This document shows, piece by piece, positions 16,482 through 24,404 of a stretch of DNA of 64,000 nt. The translations under genes and the position numbers were made by a program. The notes under the pieces are model-generated. The model saw nothing but the letters and a program-made list of their open reading frames with translations, searched no databases and had not been told where the DNA came from. Position 1 is the first letter of the stretch; every line of letters starts with the position of its first letter. Source of the stretch: Candidatus Manganitrophus morganii (GTDB lineage Bacteria > Nitrospirota > Nitrospiria > SBBL01 > Manganitrophaceae); assembly GCA_021651055.1 (NCBI GenBank), contig JAJHOH010000001.1, forward strand, positions 3,410,001 to 3,474,000, given 5' to 3'.

Positions 16482-18061
16482 CAAAAAGACAACCCCGCGC
16501 GCTGATGGTTCAGGGGACCGGGTCGAACGTCGGGAAGAGCATTCTGACGACGGCGCTCTGCCGGATTTTTCTGGAAGATGGTTTCCGGGTGGCGCCATTC
16601 AAGGCGCAGAACATGGCGCTCAACGCCTATGCGACGCGCGACGGCCTGGAGATGAGCCGCGCCCAGGCGCTGCAGGCGGCGGCCTGCCGGCTCGACCCGG
16701 ATGTCCGAATGAACCCGATTCTGATCAAGCCGACGACCGAGCGCGCCTCTCAGCTGGTGGTAATGGGAAAGGCGATGCCGCTGATGACCTGGAGCGAGTA
16801 TAACGAATTAAAGCCGACGCTCCGGCCGGTGGTTCAGGAGGCGTACCGCTCGCTCGCGGAGGGGTTCGATCTGATCGTTCTGGAAGGGGCGGGGAGTCCG
16901 GCGGAGATCAACCTGATGGCGCACGACATCGTCAACATGGCCGCGGCGGAGATGGCCGACGCCTCCGTCCTCTTGGTCGGCGACATCGATGCCGGCGGGG
17001 TCTTCGCCTCTCTGGCCGGAACGGTGGCGCTTCTGCCTCCCCATCAGGCGGCGCGGATCAAGGGTTTTGTCCTCAACAAGTTTCGAGGGGATCGCGCGAT
17101 CCTGGCCCCCGGCTTAGATCAGATTCGAGAGATCACCGGCAGGCCGGTCGTGGGAGTGGTTCCCTATCTTGAGAAGCTTCTCCTTCCGGAAGAAGATTCG
17201 GTTGACTTCAAGAGCGGCCGGATGCCCCGATTCAAAAAAAAGGGGGCGGCGGAGGTCTTATGCCGGATCGCCGTGATCGATCTGCCGAAGGTGAGCAACT
17301 TCACCGACCTCGATCCCTTTTGTGTGGAACCGGATGTCGAGATGTCGATCCTTCGTCCGGGAGATCCGCTGGAGAAGGACGGACGGCTCCCTGATGTCGT
17401 GATTCTTCCCGGATCGAAGAATGTCGCCGAGGACCTGCATCTCCTGCGGCAACATCACTTCGATCGGGCGCTCCGGGAATTTGTCTCCGGAGGGGGAGAG
17501 GTGGTCGGCCTCTGCGGGGGCCTTCAGATGTTGGGAGAGCGGATCGAAGACCCGCATCGGATCGAGGGGGACCGATCGTCGGTCCCTGGGTTTGGTTTTC
17601 TCCCAATAAAAACCATCTTGGAGCGGGAGAAGGTTCTGCGGCCGGTTGCGGCCCGTCACCTCGTCAGCGGTTTGGACGTGCGCGGCTTCGAGATCCATCA
17701 TGGCCGGACCGAGGCGGCCGCCTGCCATCCCGCGTTTGTGCAGACCTCCAATGGCATTGAAGAAAGGACCGCCTTCCGGAGTTCCATCCAACTGGGATGG
17801 ATGAATGAAACGGGCCAGGTCTGGGGAACCTATCTTCACGGCGTCTTCGACGACGATCCCTTCCGTCGCTGGTTCATCGACCGGATAAGGGAGAAGAAGG
17901 GCCTGCCCCCGCTGAAGAAGATTCAGGCGATCTACGATATCGAAGCGATGATTCAGCGGCTCGCGGAGGTCGTCCGGAAGGAGCTCGATATGCCGGCTGT
18001 CTATGACCTGCTGGGAATGGTTGGAGGTGGCAACGGAAACCATCGAATGGCGGGTCTCTGA
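16478..18061 (+). CDS. cbiP: Adenosylcobyric acid synthase CbiP/CobQ
   Basis: A 527-residue amidotransferase. The N-terminal ATP-binding domain starts ALMVQGTGSNVGKSILTTAL. The C-terminal class I glutaminase has the nucleophile Cys346 in GLCGGLQMLG and catalytic His454 in YLHGVF. It amidates the b, d, e and g carboxylates of adenosylcobyrinic acid a,c-diamide using glutamine and ATP. The last 20 residues carry the run GMVGGGNGNH. It is encoded by a 41-nt DNA segment repeated at the start of bluB, and the tail is not part of the known fold. The next gene starts 3 nt after the stop. Confidence 0.93.
   Translation: MTKRQPRALMVQGTGSNVGKSILTTALCRIFLEDGFRVAPFKAQNMALNAYATRDGLEMSRAQALQAAACRLDPDVRMNPILIKPTTERASQLVVMGKAMPLMTWSEYNELKPTLRPVVQEAYRSLAEGFDLIVLEGAGSPAEINLMAHDIVNMAAAEMADASVLLVGDIDAGGVFASLAGTVALLPPHQAARIKGFVLNKFRGDRAILAPGLDQIREITGRPVVGVVPYLEKLLLPEEDSVDFKSGRMPRFKKKGAAEVLCRIAVIDLPKVSNFTDLDPFCVEPDVEMSILRPGDPLEKDGRLPDVVILPGSKNVAEDLHLLRQHHFDRALREFVSGGGEVVGLCGGLQMLGERIEDPHRIEGDRSSVPGFGFLPIKTILEREKVLRPVAARHLVSGLDVRGFEIHHGRTEAAACHPAFVQTSNGIEERTAFRSSIQLGWMNETGQVWGTYLHGVFDDDPFRRWFIDRIREKKGLPPLKKIQAIYDIEAMIQRLAEVVRKELDMPAVYDLLGMVGGGNGNHRMAGL
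18003..18043 (+). repeat. Direct repeat copy 1, end of cbiP
   Basis: ATGACCT at 18003, three variable bases, then a 31-nt block 18013-18043. Copy 2 at 19023-19063 matches at 37 of 41 bases, with one mismatch in the 31-nt block. Both copies are read in the same frame, and the two copies lie exactly 1020 nt apart, bracketing cbiB. ATGGTT (18017-18022) and AACCAT (18038-18043) can pair. Confidence 0.9.
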
Positions 18062-18063
18062 CG

Positions 18064-19014
18064 GTGGAGGTCATCGGCGCAGTCGCGTTGGCGCTGCTTC
18101 TCGATCTCTTGCTGGGCGATCCGCGTTGGATGCCGCATCCGGTCCGGGGGATGGGGAGACTGATCGAGGCGGGGGAACAGACTCTGAGAAGGCGCTTCCC
18201 GGGTCATGAAAGGCTCGCCGGGGTCTTTCTTGCCGCGTCGATGGTCCTGGGGGTGTATGCGTTCGGCCGCGGATTGTCTTCCGCATCGGAGCAGATCGAT
18301 CCGGCGCTGGGGGTCGTCGTGCAGGCGCTCTTGATCTATTTTTCTCTGGCGCCGCGGGATCTCGCCGTGCATGCGCTCCGGGTGCGGCGGGAACTGAGGG
18401 GGGGAAATCTGGAGGGGGCGAAGACAAAGGTGTCGATGATGGTGGGGCGGGATGTGGCGCAGCTTGATGAAAAGGGGGTGATCCGCGCGACGGTGGAAAG
18501 TGTCGCCGAGAACACGGTCGACGGGGTGACCGCGCCGCTCTTCTTCGCCTTTCTCGGCGGAGGGCCGGCGGCGATCGCCTACCGGGCGGCCAACACCCTC
18601 GACTCGATGGTCGGCTACCGCCACGCCCCTTATACCGAGATCGGATGGGCCTCGGCCCGGTTCGACGACCTTCTCAATCTTCTGCCGGCGCGGCTGACGG
18701 CAGCGGTGATGCCGCTTGCCGGAATCTTTCTTGGCGGGTCGATCCTGAGAGGCTACCGCGCGCTCCTCCGGGATGGGAGAAAACATGACAGCCCCAACTC
18801 CGGTCTTCCGGAGGCGGCGATGGCCGGGCTGCTCGGGGTCCGGCTGGGGGGGCCGCACTGGTACCGGGAGAGGCATTATCCCTCTCCCTGGATCGGCTTC
18901 GATCGCCGTCCGATCGCTCCGGGGGATATCGTCAAAGCGATCGGGGTGATGGCGATAACGACGTTGATTCTGTTCCTTCTCTTTTCATGGATGAGGTGGA
19001 CTGTTGCCGGATAA
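18064..19014 (+). CDS. cbiB: Adenosylcobinamide-phosphate synthase CbiB
   Basis: A 316-residue multi-pass membrane protein. LLDLLLGDPRWMPHPVRGMG at the N-terminus, ENTVDGVTAPLFFAFLGGGP and NTLDSMVGYRHAPYTEIGWA are family hallmarks. CbiB joins aminopropanol phosphate (or threonine phosphate) to adenosylcobyric acid. The GTG start lies directly after the cbiP stop with a poor ribosome site, so coupling to cbiP is likely. The gene is bracketed by the 41-nt direct repeat (18003-18043 and 19023-19063). Confidence 0.93.
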   Translation: MEVIGAVALALLLDLLLGDPRWMPHPVRGMGRLIEAGEQTLRRRFPGHERLAGVFLAASMVLGVYAFGRGLSSASEQIDPALGVVVQALLIYFSLAPRDLAVHALRVRRELRGGNLEGAKTKVSMMVGRDVAQLDEKGVIRATVESVAENTVDGVTAPLFFAFLGGGPAAIAYRAANTLDSMVGYRHAPYTEIGWASARFDDLLNLLPARLTAAVMPLAGIFLGGSILRGYRALLRDGRKHDSPNSGLPEAAMAGLLGVRLGGPHWYRERHYPSPWIGFDRRPIAPGDIVKAIGVMAITTLILFLLFSWMRWTVAG

Positions 19015-19714
19015 AACCGACCATGACCTCGGGGGAATGGTTGGAGGTAGCAACGGAAACCATGCCTTCCCCGGCCCGCTGAAGCAGGGGGTCTACGAGG
19101 CGATTTACCGGCGGAGGGATATACGGCGGTTTTTGCCCGATCCAATTCCGGAGGAAATCCTTCTCCGTATTCTGAACGCGGGCCATCAGGCCGGTTCGGT
19201 CGGGCTGATGCAGCCGTGGAACTTTGTCGTGATTCAGGACCGGTCGATCAAGGCGAAGATCAAGTCGGTTTTTTTGGAGTGCAACCGGGCGGCGGCGAAA
19301 GTCTATGCGGGGGAGCGGCGGGTGATGTACGACGGTCTGAAGTTGGAGGGGATTGCGGAGGCGCCGATCAATCTCTGTGTGACGTGCGACCCGATCCGGA
19401 AGGGGCCGCATGTCCTCGGCACCCGGACCATGCCGGAGACGGCGGTCTATTCGACCGTCTGCGCAATCCAGAACCTCTGGCTGGCGGCGAGGGCCGAGGG
19501 GGTCGGGATGGGATGGGTCAGCATTCTCGACCCGAAAGAGGTGAAGGCCGCTCTTTCGATTCCCAATCCGATCGTCCTGGTCGCCTATCTCTGTCTGGGG
19601 TATGTCGAGTCGTTTCCGGAAATTCCGGTGCTGGAAAATGTCGGATGGGAGAAGCGGTTTCCGTTGGAGAAGGTTCTTTATTGGAATCGTTGGGGAGGTT
19701 CGCAAGGGGAATGA
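19004..19714 (+). CDS. bluB: 5,6-dimethylbenzimidazole synthase BluB
   Basis: A 236-residue flavin nitroreductase-fold protein. AIYRRRDIRRFLPDP, LNAGHQAGSVGLMQPWNFVV and the C-terminal GMGWVSILDP segment identify BluB. It breaks down reduced FMN with molecular oxygen to make the lower ligand DMB, so this cell must see oxygen at least at times. The TTG at 19004 overlaps the cbiB stop; an ATG at 19037 inside the repeat is the alternative start. Residues about 12-21 (GMVGGSNGNH) come from the repeated DNA segment and precede the conserved fold. Its stop overlaps the cbiX ATG. Confidence 0.92.
   Translation: MPDKTDHDLGGMVGGSNGNHAFPGPLKQGVYEAIYRRRDIRRFLPDPIPEEILLRILNAGHQAGSVGLMQPWNFVVIQDRSIKAKIKSVFLECNRAAAKVYAGERRVMYDGLKLEGIAEAPINLCVTCDPIRKGPHVLGTRTMPETAVYSTVCAIQNLWLAARAEGVGMGWVSILDPKEVKAALSIPNPIVLVAYLCLGYVESFPEIPVLENVGWEKRFPLEKVLYWNRWGGSQGE
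19023..19063 (+). repeat. Direct repeat copy 2, start of bluB
   Basis: Partner of 18003-18043. The single mismatch in the 31-nt core (A at 19049 versus G at 18029) changes Gly to Ser. Same reading frame as copy 1. Confidence 0.9.
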
Positions 19715-20580
19715 TGACGCAGGAGATTTTGCTTCTGATCGGCCATGGGAGCCGGGACGCGGAAGGAAACCAGGAGTTCCTGGAGATGGTCCGGCAGCTC
19801 CGGGAGAAGAATCCGCACCGGCGGATCGATGCCGCGTTCATCGAACTGTCCGAGCCCGATATCCAGACGGTGCTCGACGGCTATGCCGATCCCGCGCCGA
19901 AAATGGTCTGGATCATGCCGGTCTTGTTCTTTGCCGCCGGGCATTCCAAGGTCGAGATCCCTGAGATCGTCAATGAGGCCCGGCGCCGCCTCCCTCATGT
20001 GGCGTTTCACTACGGCGCCCCGCTGGGAATCCATCCGATCCTGCTCGATATCGTCCACGAGCGGGTCGTCGCGGCGGAGCGGGCGGCTTCCCTCCTCCCT
20101 AATGGCCTCGGATCAGGGGCGGCCACCCGAGAGGAGACCGCGATCCTCGTCATCGGCCGGGGCAGCTCCGACCCCGATGCCAACGGCGACCTGCACAAGA
20201 TCGCCCGGCTTTATTGGGAGCGGTATTCCTACGGATGGGTGGAGAGCTGTTTCATCGGGGTGACGCAGCCCGATCTTCCCACCGGCTTGAAGCGCTGTGT
20301 CCGATTGGGAGCAAAGCGAATCATCGCCATTCCTTATTTCATCTTCACGGGCGTTTTGATCAAGCGGATTCACCGGATCATTTCGGAAGAGCAAGCAAGT
20401 CATCCCGAGGCGGAGATGATCGTCGGAGATTATTTGGGCCGGCACCCCGCCCTGCTGACCCTGATCGAGGAGCGCTTCGAGGCGATCCGCAAAGGACCGG
20501 TGTTGATGAATTGCGATCTTTGTAAATATCGAGTCCATGATCTGGTTTCGCAAACCCATTCTGAGGGGAGGAATCACTGA
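19711..20580 (+). CDS. cbiX: Sirohydrochlorin cobaltochelatase CbiX, two-domain
   Basis: A 289-residue chelatase with two CbiX domains. The first has LIGHGSRD (His12) and FAAGHSKVEIP (His78), the metal-handling histidines. The second (about 145-260) has VIGRGSSDPDAN, where the chelatase His is replaced by Arg. The C-terminus holds MNCDLC (Cys268, Cys271), the MxCxxC motif reported to bind an Fe-S centre in Bacillus megaterium CbiX, then a His-containing tail. It inserts cobalt into sirohydrochlorin, committing to the cobalt-early pathway. ATG 19711 overlaps the bluB stop and is preceded by AAGGGGA. Confidence 0.92.
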   Translation: MMTQEILLLIGHGSRDAEGNQEFLEMVRQLREKNPHRRIDAAFIELSEPDIQTVLDGYADPAPKMVWIMPVLFFAAGHSKVEIPEIVNEARRRLPHVAFHYGAPLGIHPILLDIVHERVVAAERAASLLPNGLGSGAATREETAILVIGRGSSDPDANGDLHKIARLYWERYSYGWVESCFIGVTQPDLPTGLKRCVRLGAKRIIAIPYFIFTGVLIKRIHRIISEEQASHPEAEMIVGDYLGRHPALLTLIEERFEAIRKGPVLMNCDLCKYRVHDLVSQTHSEGRNH

Positions 20581-21200
20581 TGTTTCCGAAAATCATCGAC
20601 CCTGAAAAAATCGAGGAAGAAAGCTTTCGAATCATCGAGGCGGAGGTCGGACCGCACCCATTCTCGGTGTCGGAGTTCCAAATCGCCCGGCGCGTCATCC
20701 ATGCCACGGCCGATTTCGAGTTTACAAAAACGATCCGGTTCCATCCGGAGGCGATTGCAAGCGGGATCAACGCATTACGAAGCGGCGCTTCGATCGTCGC
20801 CGATGTAGAGATGATCCAGTCGGGAATCAGTAAAGTAGGGCTGAAGCCGTTCGGAGGCGGGGTGCATTGCTACATCTCCGATGAGGACGTTGTCGCTTCG
20901 GCCAAATCGCTCGGGATCACGCGGGCGATCTGCGCGATGAGAAAGGCGGCGAAAACCGACGCCGCCGTTTATGCCGTCGGAAATGCCCCCACCGCGCTTT
21001 TTGAGCTGATTCGTCTCGTGCACGAGGGCCTGATTTCACCCGCCTTGATCGTCGGGGTTCCGGTCGGGTTCGTCTCCGCCGTCGAGTCAAAAGATGCGCT
21101 GCTTGGAATTAAAACACCCTTCATTACGGCCCTGGGAAGAAAGGGGGGAACGCCGGTGGCGGTGGCAATCGTTAACGCGTTGCTGAGACTCGCGCGGTAA
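20580..21200 (+). CDS. cbiC: Cobalt-precorrin-8 methylmutase CbiC
   Basis: A 206-residue protein. The catalytic His41 lies in ARRVIHATADFEF, and the VGNAPTALFEL and GVPVGFVSAVESK segments are family signatures. It moves the C11 methyl group to C12 to give cobyrinic acid. It overlaps cbiX (TGATG) and cbiD (TAATG), indicating tight translational coupling. Confidence 0.95.
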   Translation: MFPKIIDPEKIEEESFRIIEAEVGPHPFSVSEFQIARRVIHATADFEFTKTIRFHPEAIASGINALRSGASIVADVEMIQSGISKVGLKPFGGGVHCYISDEDVVASAKSLGITRAICAMRKAAKTDAAVYAVGNAPTALFELIRLVHEGLISPALIVGVPVGFVSAVESKDALLGIKTPFITALGRKGGTPVAVAIVNALLRLAR

Positions 21201-22288
21201 TGGAAGGAAAAAAGGGGACACGGACCGGTTATTCCACCGGGGCCTGCGCGACGGCGGCGACGAAGGGGGCACTGCTTGCGCTGCTCCATCAGCAGCCGGT
21301 CGGAGACGTCGAGATCGCCCTTCCGCTGGGACAGTGGGTGCGCTTCCCGATCGCTCAATGCGAGATCGGACCGACGGAGGCAACCTGTGGGGTGATCAAA
21401 GATGCGGGGGATGATCCCGACGTGACCCACGGTGCGACGATCCGCGCGACGGTCTCTTTCATCGAGACGCCGGGGGCGGTTCTGCTGGAAGCGGGCGAGG
21501 GGGTCGGGCGGGTGACCCAGCCGGGGCTCGGACTCCCGGTGGGAGCGCCCGATATCACCCGCGTTCCCCGGAAGATGATGACCGAAGTGGCGGAGGCGCT
21601 AGCCGCGGCGCAGTTGAAAGAGAGAGGGGTCAAGGTCGTTCTCTCCGTTCCGGGCGGAGAGGAGATGGCGAAGAAGACCGAACTGATCCGGCTCGGCGTC
21701 CTCGGCGGAATCGGGATCTTGGGAACCACCGGGATCGTCCGCCCCTATTCGACGGCCGCTTTCCGGGCCGGGATTGGCGTGGCGGTTGCCTCCGCCGCGG
21801 CGCGCGGGTACCGGCATTTGGTTCTCACCACCGGCGGGATGAGCGAAAAATTCGCCCGCCGCTCGATCGATCTTCCGGAGGGGGCCTTCATTCAGATGGG
21901 GGATTTCGTCGGCTACGCCCTGGAGCAGTGCGCGAAGCGGGGGATTTCACAGGTGACGATCTCCGGGATGATCGGAAAGCTCTCGAAGATGGCGATGGGG
22001 AAGATGATGACCCACGCCGCCGGCTCCGATGTCGATACCGGCTTCCTTGCGCAGCTCGCCGCGATGTCCGGCGCGCCGGAAGAGGTTGTGGAAGAGATCC
22101 TGCGGGCCAATACGGCGCGGCAGGTGGCGGAGATCGTCCAGGCGCGGGGACTCGTCCCCTTTTTCGACCGGCTCGCTCAGAGGGTTTGCGAGGCATGCCG
22201 CCGCCATGTCAAGGGGGAGTTGGATATTGAATGCCTTCTGACCGATTTTGAGGGGAATATCATTGGAAGGGGAAGCGCAGGAAAATAA
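21200..22288 (+). CDS. cbiD: Cobalt-precorrin-5B C1-methyltransferase CbiD
   Basis: A 362-residue protein with the CbiD opening GTRTGYSTGACATAATKGAL. The TTGGMSEKFAR and MGDFVGYALEQ segments are typical. It methylates C1 of cobalt-precorrin-5B and is a marker of the cobalt-early (anaerobic-type) route. Length is normal for the family. The 3' end overlaps the cbiET start. Confidence 0.95.
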   Translation: MEGKKGTRTGYSTGACATAATKGALLALLHQQPVGDVEIALPLGQWVRFPIAQCEIGPTEATCGVIKDAGDDPDVTHGATIRATVSFIETPGAVLLEAGEGVGRVTQPGLGLPVGAPDITRVPRKMMTEVAEALAAAQLKERGVKVVLSVPGGEEMAKKTELIRLGVLGGIGILGTTGIVRPYSTAAFRAGIGVAVASAAARGYRHLVLTTGGMSEKFARRSIDLPEGAFIQMGDFVGYALEQCAKRGISQVTISGMIGKLSKMAMGKMMTHAAGSDVDTGFLAQLAAMSGAPEEVVEEILRANTARQVAEIVQARGLVPFFDRLAQRVCEACRRHVKGELDIECLLTDFEGNIIGRGSAGK

Positions 22289-23537
22289 AATTTTTGTCAT
22301 CGGGATGGAGGGGGATGGGATCGACCGTCTGACCCCGGAGAGTCAACGGCGAATCGCCGCCACCGATCTGCTGATGGGAGGGGAGCGGCACCTCGTCCAC
22401 TTTTCGGATGCTGCGGGAGAGCGGATCGCCATCGGATCGAATCTGCAGGAGATCGCCGAGCGGGCCTTGTCGGGGTTGAAGGAAGGGAAACAGGTCGTGG
22501 TCCTCGCTTCGGGAGACCCTCTTTTTTACGGGATCGGCGCGTTCCTCATCAAGCGGATCGGAAAGGAGCGGGTCGAGATTCATCCCGCCGTGAGCGCCAT
22601 GCAGCTCGCCTTCGCGCGGGTGAAGGAGCCGTGGCAGGAGGCGGCGCTGGTCAGTCTTCATGCGAAGCCGATCGAAAATCTGCTCCCCGCCCTGGAGGAG
22701 AAAGGGCTGATCGGGCTTTTCACCGACGAGACCAACACCCCCGATGCGGTCGCTCGTTTTCTCTTGGGCCGGGGCGAGGCCGGTTGGGCCGGGTGGGTCT
22801 GCGAAAATTTGGGTGGGATAGAAGAGCGGGTCGGCGCGATGACGCTCGATGAGATGGCCCGGGGAAAATTCGCCTCCCTGAATGTGGTGATCCTGAAGCG
22901 GGAGAAGCCGACCGATGCCGCCGGGGCCGACCGGCCGGTCCGGTGGGAGGGGGCCTTCGGCATTCCCGACGATCTCTTCGTCTGCCGGAAGCCCAAGGCG
23001 GGGCTGATCACGAAGAAAGAAATCCGCGTGATGAGCCTCGCGGAGATGGGGCTTCGGCGCGACGGCGTCACCTGGGACATCGGCGCCGGCTCCGGATCGG
23101 TGTCGATCGAGCTGGCCCGTCTCTGCCCGGAGGGAGCGGTCTTCGCCGTCGAGAAGAACCGGGAGGATTTCGAGCTGATCGAGCGGAACATGCGCCGGTT
23201 TGGAATTAAAAATATCACCGCGGTCTGCGAGCAGGCACCGGCGGGGTTGGAGCACTTTCCAGATCCCGATGCGATTTTCATTGGAGGATCGGGCGGAGAG
23301 ATGGAGGAGATCCTCTCCCTCTGTACCGCGCGGCTTAAGCCCCGAGGGCGAATCGTAGCGAACCTGATCACGATGGAGAACCTCCACCACTTCAGCCACT
23401 TCTTCAAAGAGGTTCCGTGGGAGGTCACCTATACCCTGGTCCAGGTCTCACGATCCAAACCGATCTTGGAGATGGTCCGGTACGAGGCGCTCAATCCGAT
23501 CACCATCGCCGTCGCAAAAAGAAAAGGAGAAAGATGA
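22263..23537 (+). CDS. cbiET: Cobalt-precorrin-7 methyltransferase/decarboxylase CbiET fusion
   Basis: About 424 residues. Residues 1-200 are a tetrapyrrole methylase (CbiE, C5 methylation) with VVVLASGDPLFYGIG. Residues about 220-424 are the CbiT class I methyltransferase with WDIGAGSGSVSIELA, which methylates C15 and decarboxylates the C12 acetate. The TTG at 22263 has GAGGGG 8 nt upstream; a TTG at 22248 is the alternative. The fused form is common (CobL-like). It overlaps cbiD and, by ATGA, cbiL. Confidence 0.92.
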   Translation: MEGEAQENKIFVIGMEGDGIDRLTPESQRRIAATDLLMGGERHLVHFSDAAGERIAIGSNLQEIAERALSGLKEGKQVVVLASGDPLFYGIGAFLIKRIGKERVEIHPAVSAMQLAFARVKEPWQEAALVSLHAKPIENLLPALEEKGLIGLFTDETNTPDAVARFLLGRGEAGWAGWVCENLGGIEERVGAMTLDEMARGKFASLNVVILKREKPTDAAGADRPVRWEGAFGIPDDLFVCRKPKAGLITKKEIRVMSLAEMGLRRDGVTWDIGAGSGSVSIELARLCPEGAVFAVEKNREDFELIERNMRRFGIKNITAVCEQAPAGLEHFPDPDAIFIGGSGGEMEEILSLCTARLKPRGRIVANLITMENLHHFSHFFKEVPWEVTYTLVQVSRSKPILEMVRYEALNPITIAVAKRKGER

Positions 23538-24247
23538 GGCTGGGAAGATTCTATGGCATCGGCGTCGGCCCGGGCGATCCGGAACTGCTGACGGTTAAAG
23601 CACTCAATCGGCTCCGATCGGTCGATGTCATCTGCTACCCCGCCTGCCGGCCGGGGGCGGGAAGCTATGCGCTCCAGATCGTGCAGGGACTGATGGGAGA
23701 GCGGGCCCAATTGAAAGGGCTTCTCTTCCCGATGGAGCGGGAGATGGAACGATTGGTTCCGATCTGGAAAGAATCGGTCGCCGCGGTTTACGGCGACCTC
23801 TCCGCCGGGCGGGAGGTCGCCTTCATCACCGAGGGAGATCCTTTCTTCTACAGCACCTTCGTCTACCTCTACGATCTGATGCGACAGCTTCATCCCGAGG
23901 TGGCGATCGAGGTGATTCCGGGGATCTCTTCGGTCATGGCCGCCTCGGTCCGGGCGGGGGTTCCGCTGGCGATGGCCGATGAGCGGATGGCGGTCCTCCC
24001 GGCGACCTATGAAGATGACTACCTCGAGGAGGCGCTTGATCGATTCGACACGGTGGTCTTCATCAAGGTCAGCAGCGTCCTTCCGAAACTGATCGCGCTG
24101 CTTGAACGGATGAAGCTGATCGACCGGGCGGTGATGGTCGAGCGCTGCGGAAGCGCCGAGGAGCGGCTGGTCTACGACCTGAGCACTTTACGTGAAGCGC
24201 GGTTGAATTATCTTTCACTGGTGATCGTGAGGAAGGAGAAGGGCTGA
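23534..24247 (+). CDS. cbiL: Cobalt-factor II C20-methyltransferase CbiL
   Basis: A 237-residue tetrapyrrole methylase. GIGVGPGDPELLTVKALNRL is the N-terminal SAM-binding hallmark, with EGDPFFYSTFVYLYDLM and VIPGISSVMAAS. It methylates C20 of cobalt-sirohydrochlorin. The ATG forms an ATGA overlap with the cbiET stop. It is followed by the only sizeable gap inside the corrin block (24248-24404), which holds a nested inverted repeat. Confidence 0.93.
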   Translation: MRLGRFYGIGVGPGDPELLTVKALNRLRSVDVICYPACRPGAGSYALQIVQGLMGERAQLKGLLFPMEREMERLVPIWKESVAAVYGDLSAGREVAFITEGDPFFYSTFVYLYDLMRQLHPEVAIEVIPGISSVMAASVRAGVPLAMADERMAVLPATYEDDYLEEALDRFDTVVFIKVSSVLPKLIALLERMKLIDRAVMVERCGSAEERLVYDLSTLREARLNYLSLVIVRKEKG

Positions 24248-24384
24248 CGCCGGACGAGATCGGTGCGCCCTGGGGGTTGGCCTCTTGGAGGCCGGACCAA
24301 GAAGCGGCCTCCAAGAGGCGCCTGGGCCGGGCAAAGGGGGCCGATATGACGCTGTGTCCGCTCCTTCGCCGGACGGCGTCAGCC
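24242..24384. repeat. Nested inverted repeat between cbiL and cbiG
   Basis: Outer arms GGCTGACGCCG (24242-24252) and CGGCGTCAGCC (24374-24384) are perfect complements. Inside, GCCTCTTGGAGGCC (24280-24293) and GGCCTCCAAGAGGC (24306-24319) pair over 14 bp around a 12-nt loop. No U-tract follows, so it is not an ordinary terminator. It may be a REP-like mobile palindrome, a transcript-stability structure or a regulatory RNA. Confidence 0.85.
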
Positions 24385-24404
24385 GGAATGGAGAGAGGTT
24401 AAGA

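Noticed and set aside
17258-18043. Long minus-strand open frame antisense to cbiP, and similar long frames opposite cbiET, cbiB and czcA
   Set aside because: GC-rich codon usage on the plus strand opens antisense frames; none shows a domain, ribosome site or own promoter. The shared start MVSVATSNHS of two of them is just the reverse of the 41-nt repeat.
24285-24404. Upstream extension of cbiG into the inverted repeat
   Set aside because: CbiG homology begins at MKKDLAIIAITKGG (24405), with a ribosome site directly before it.
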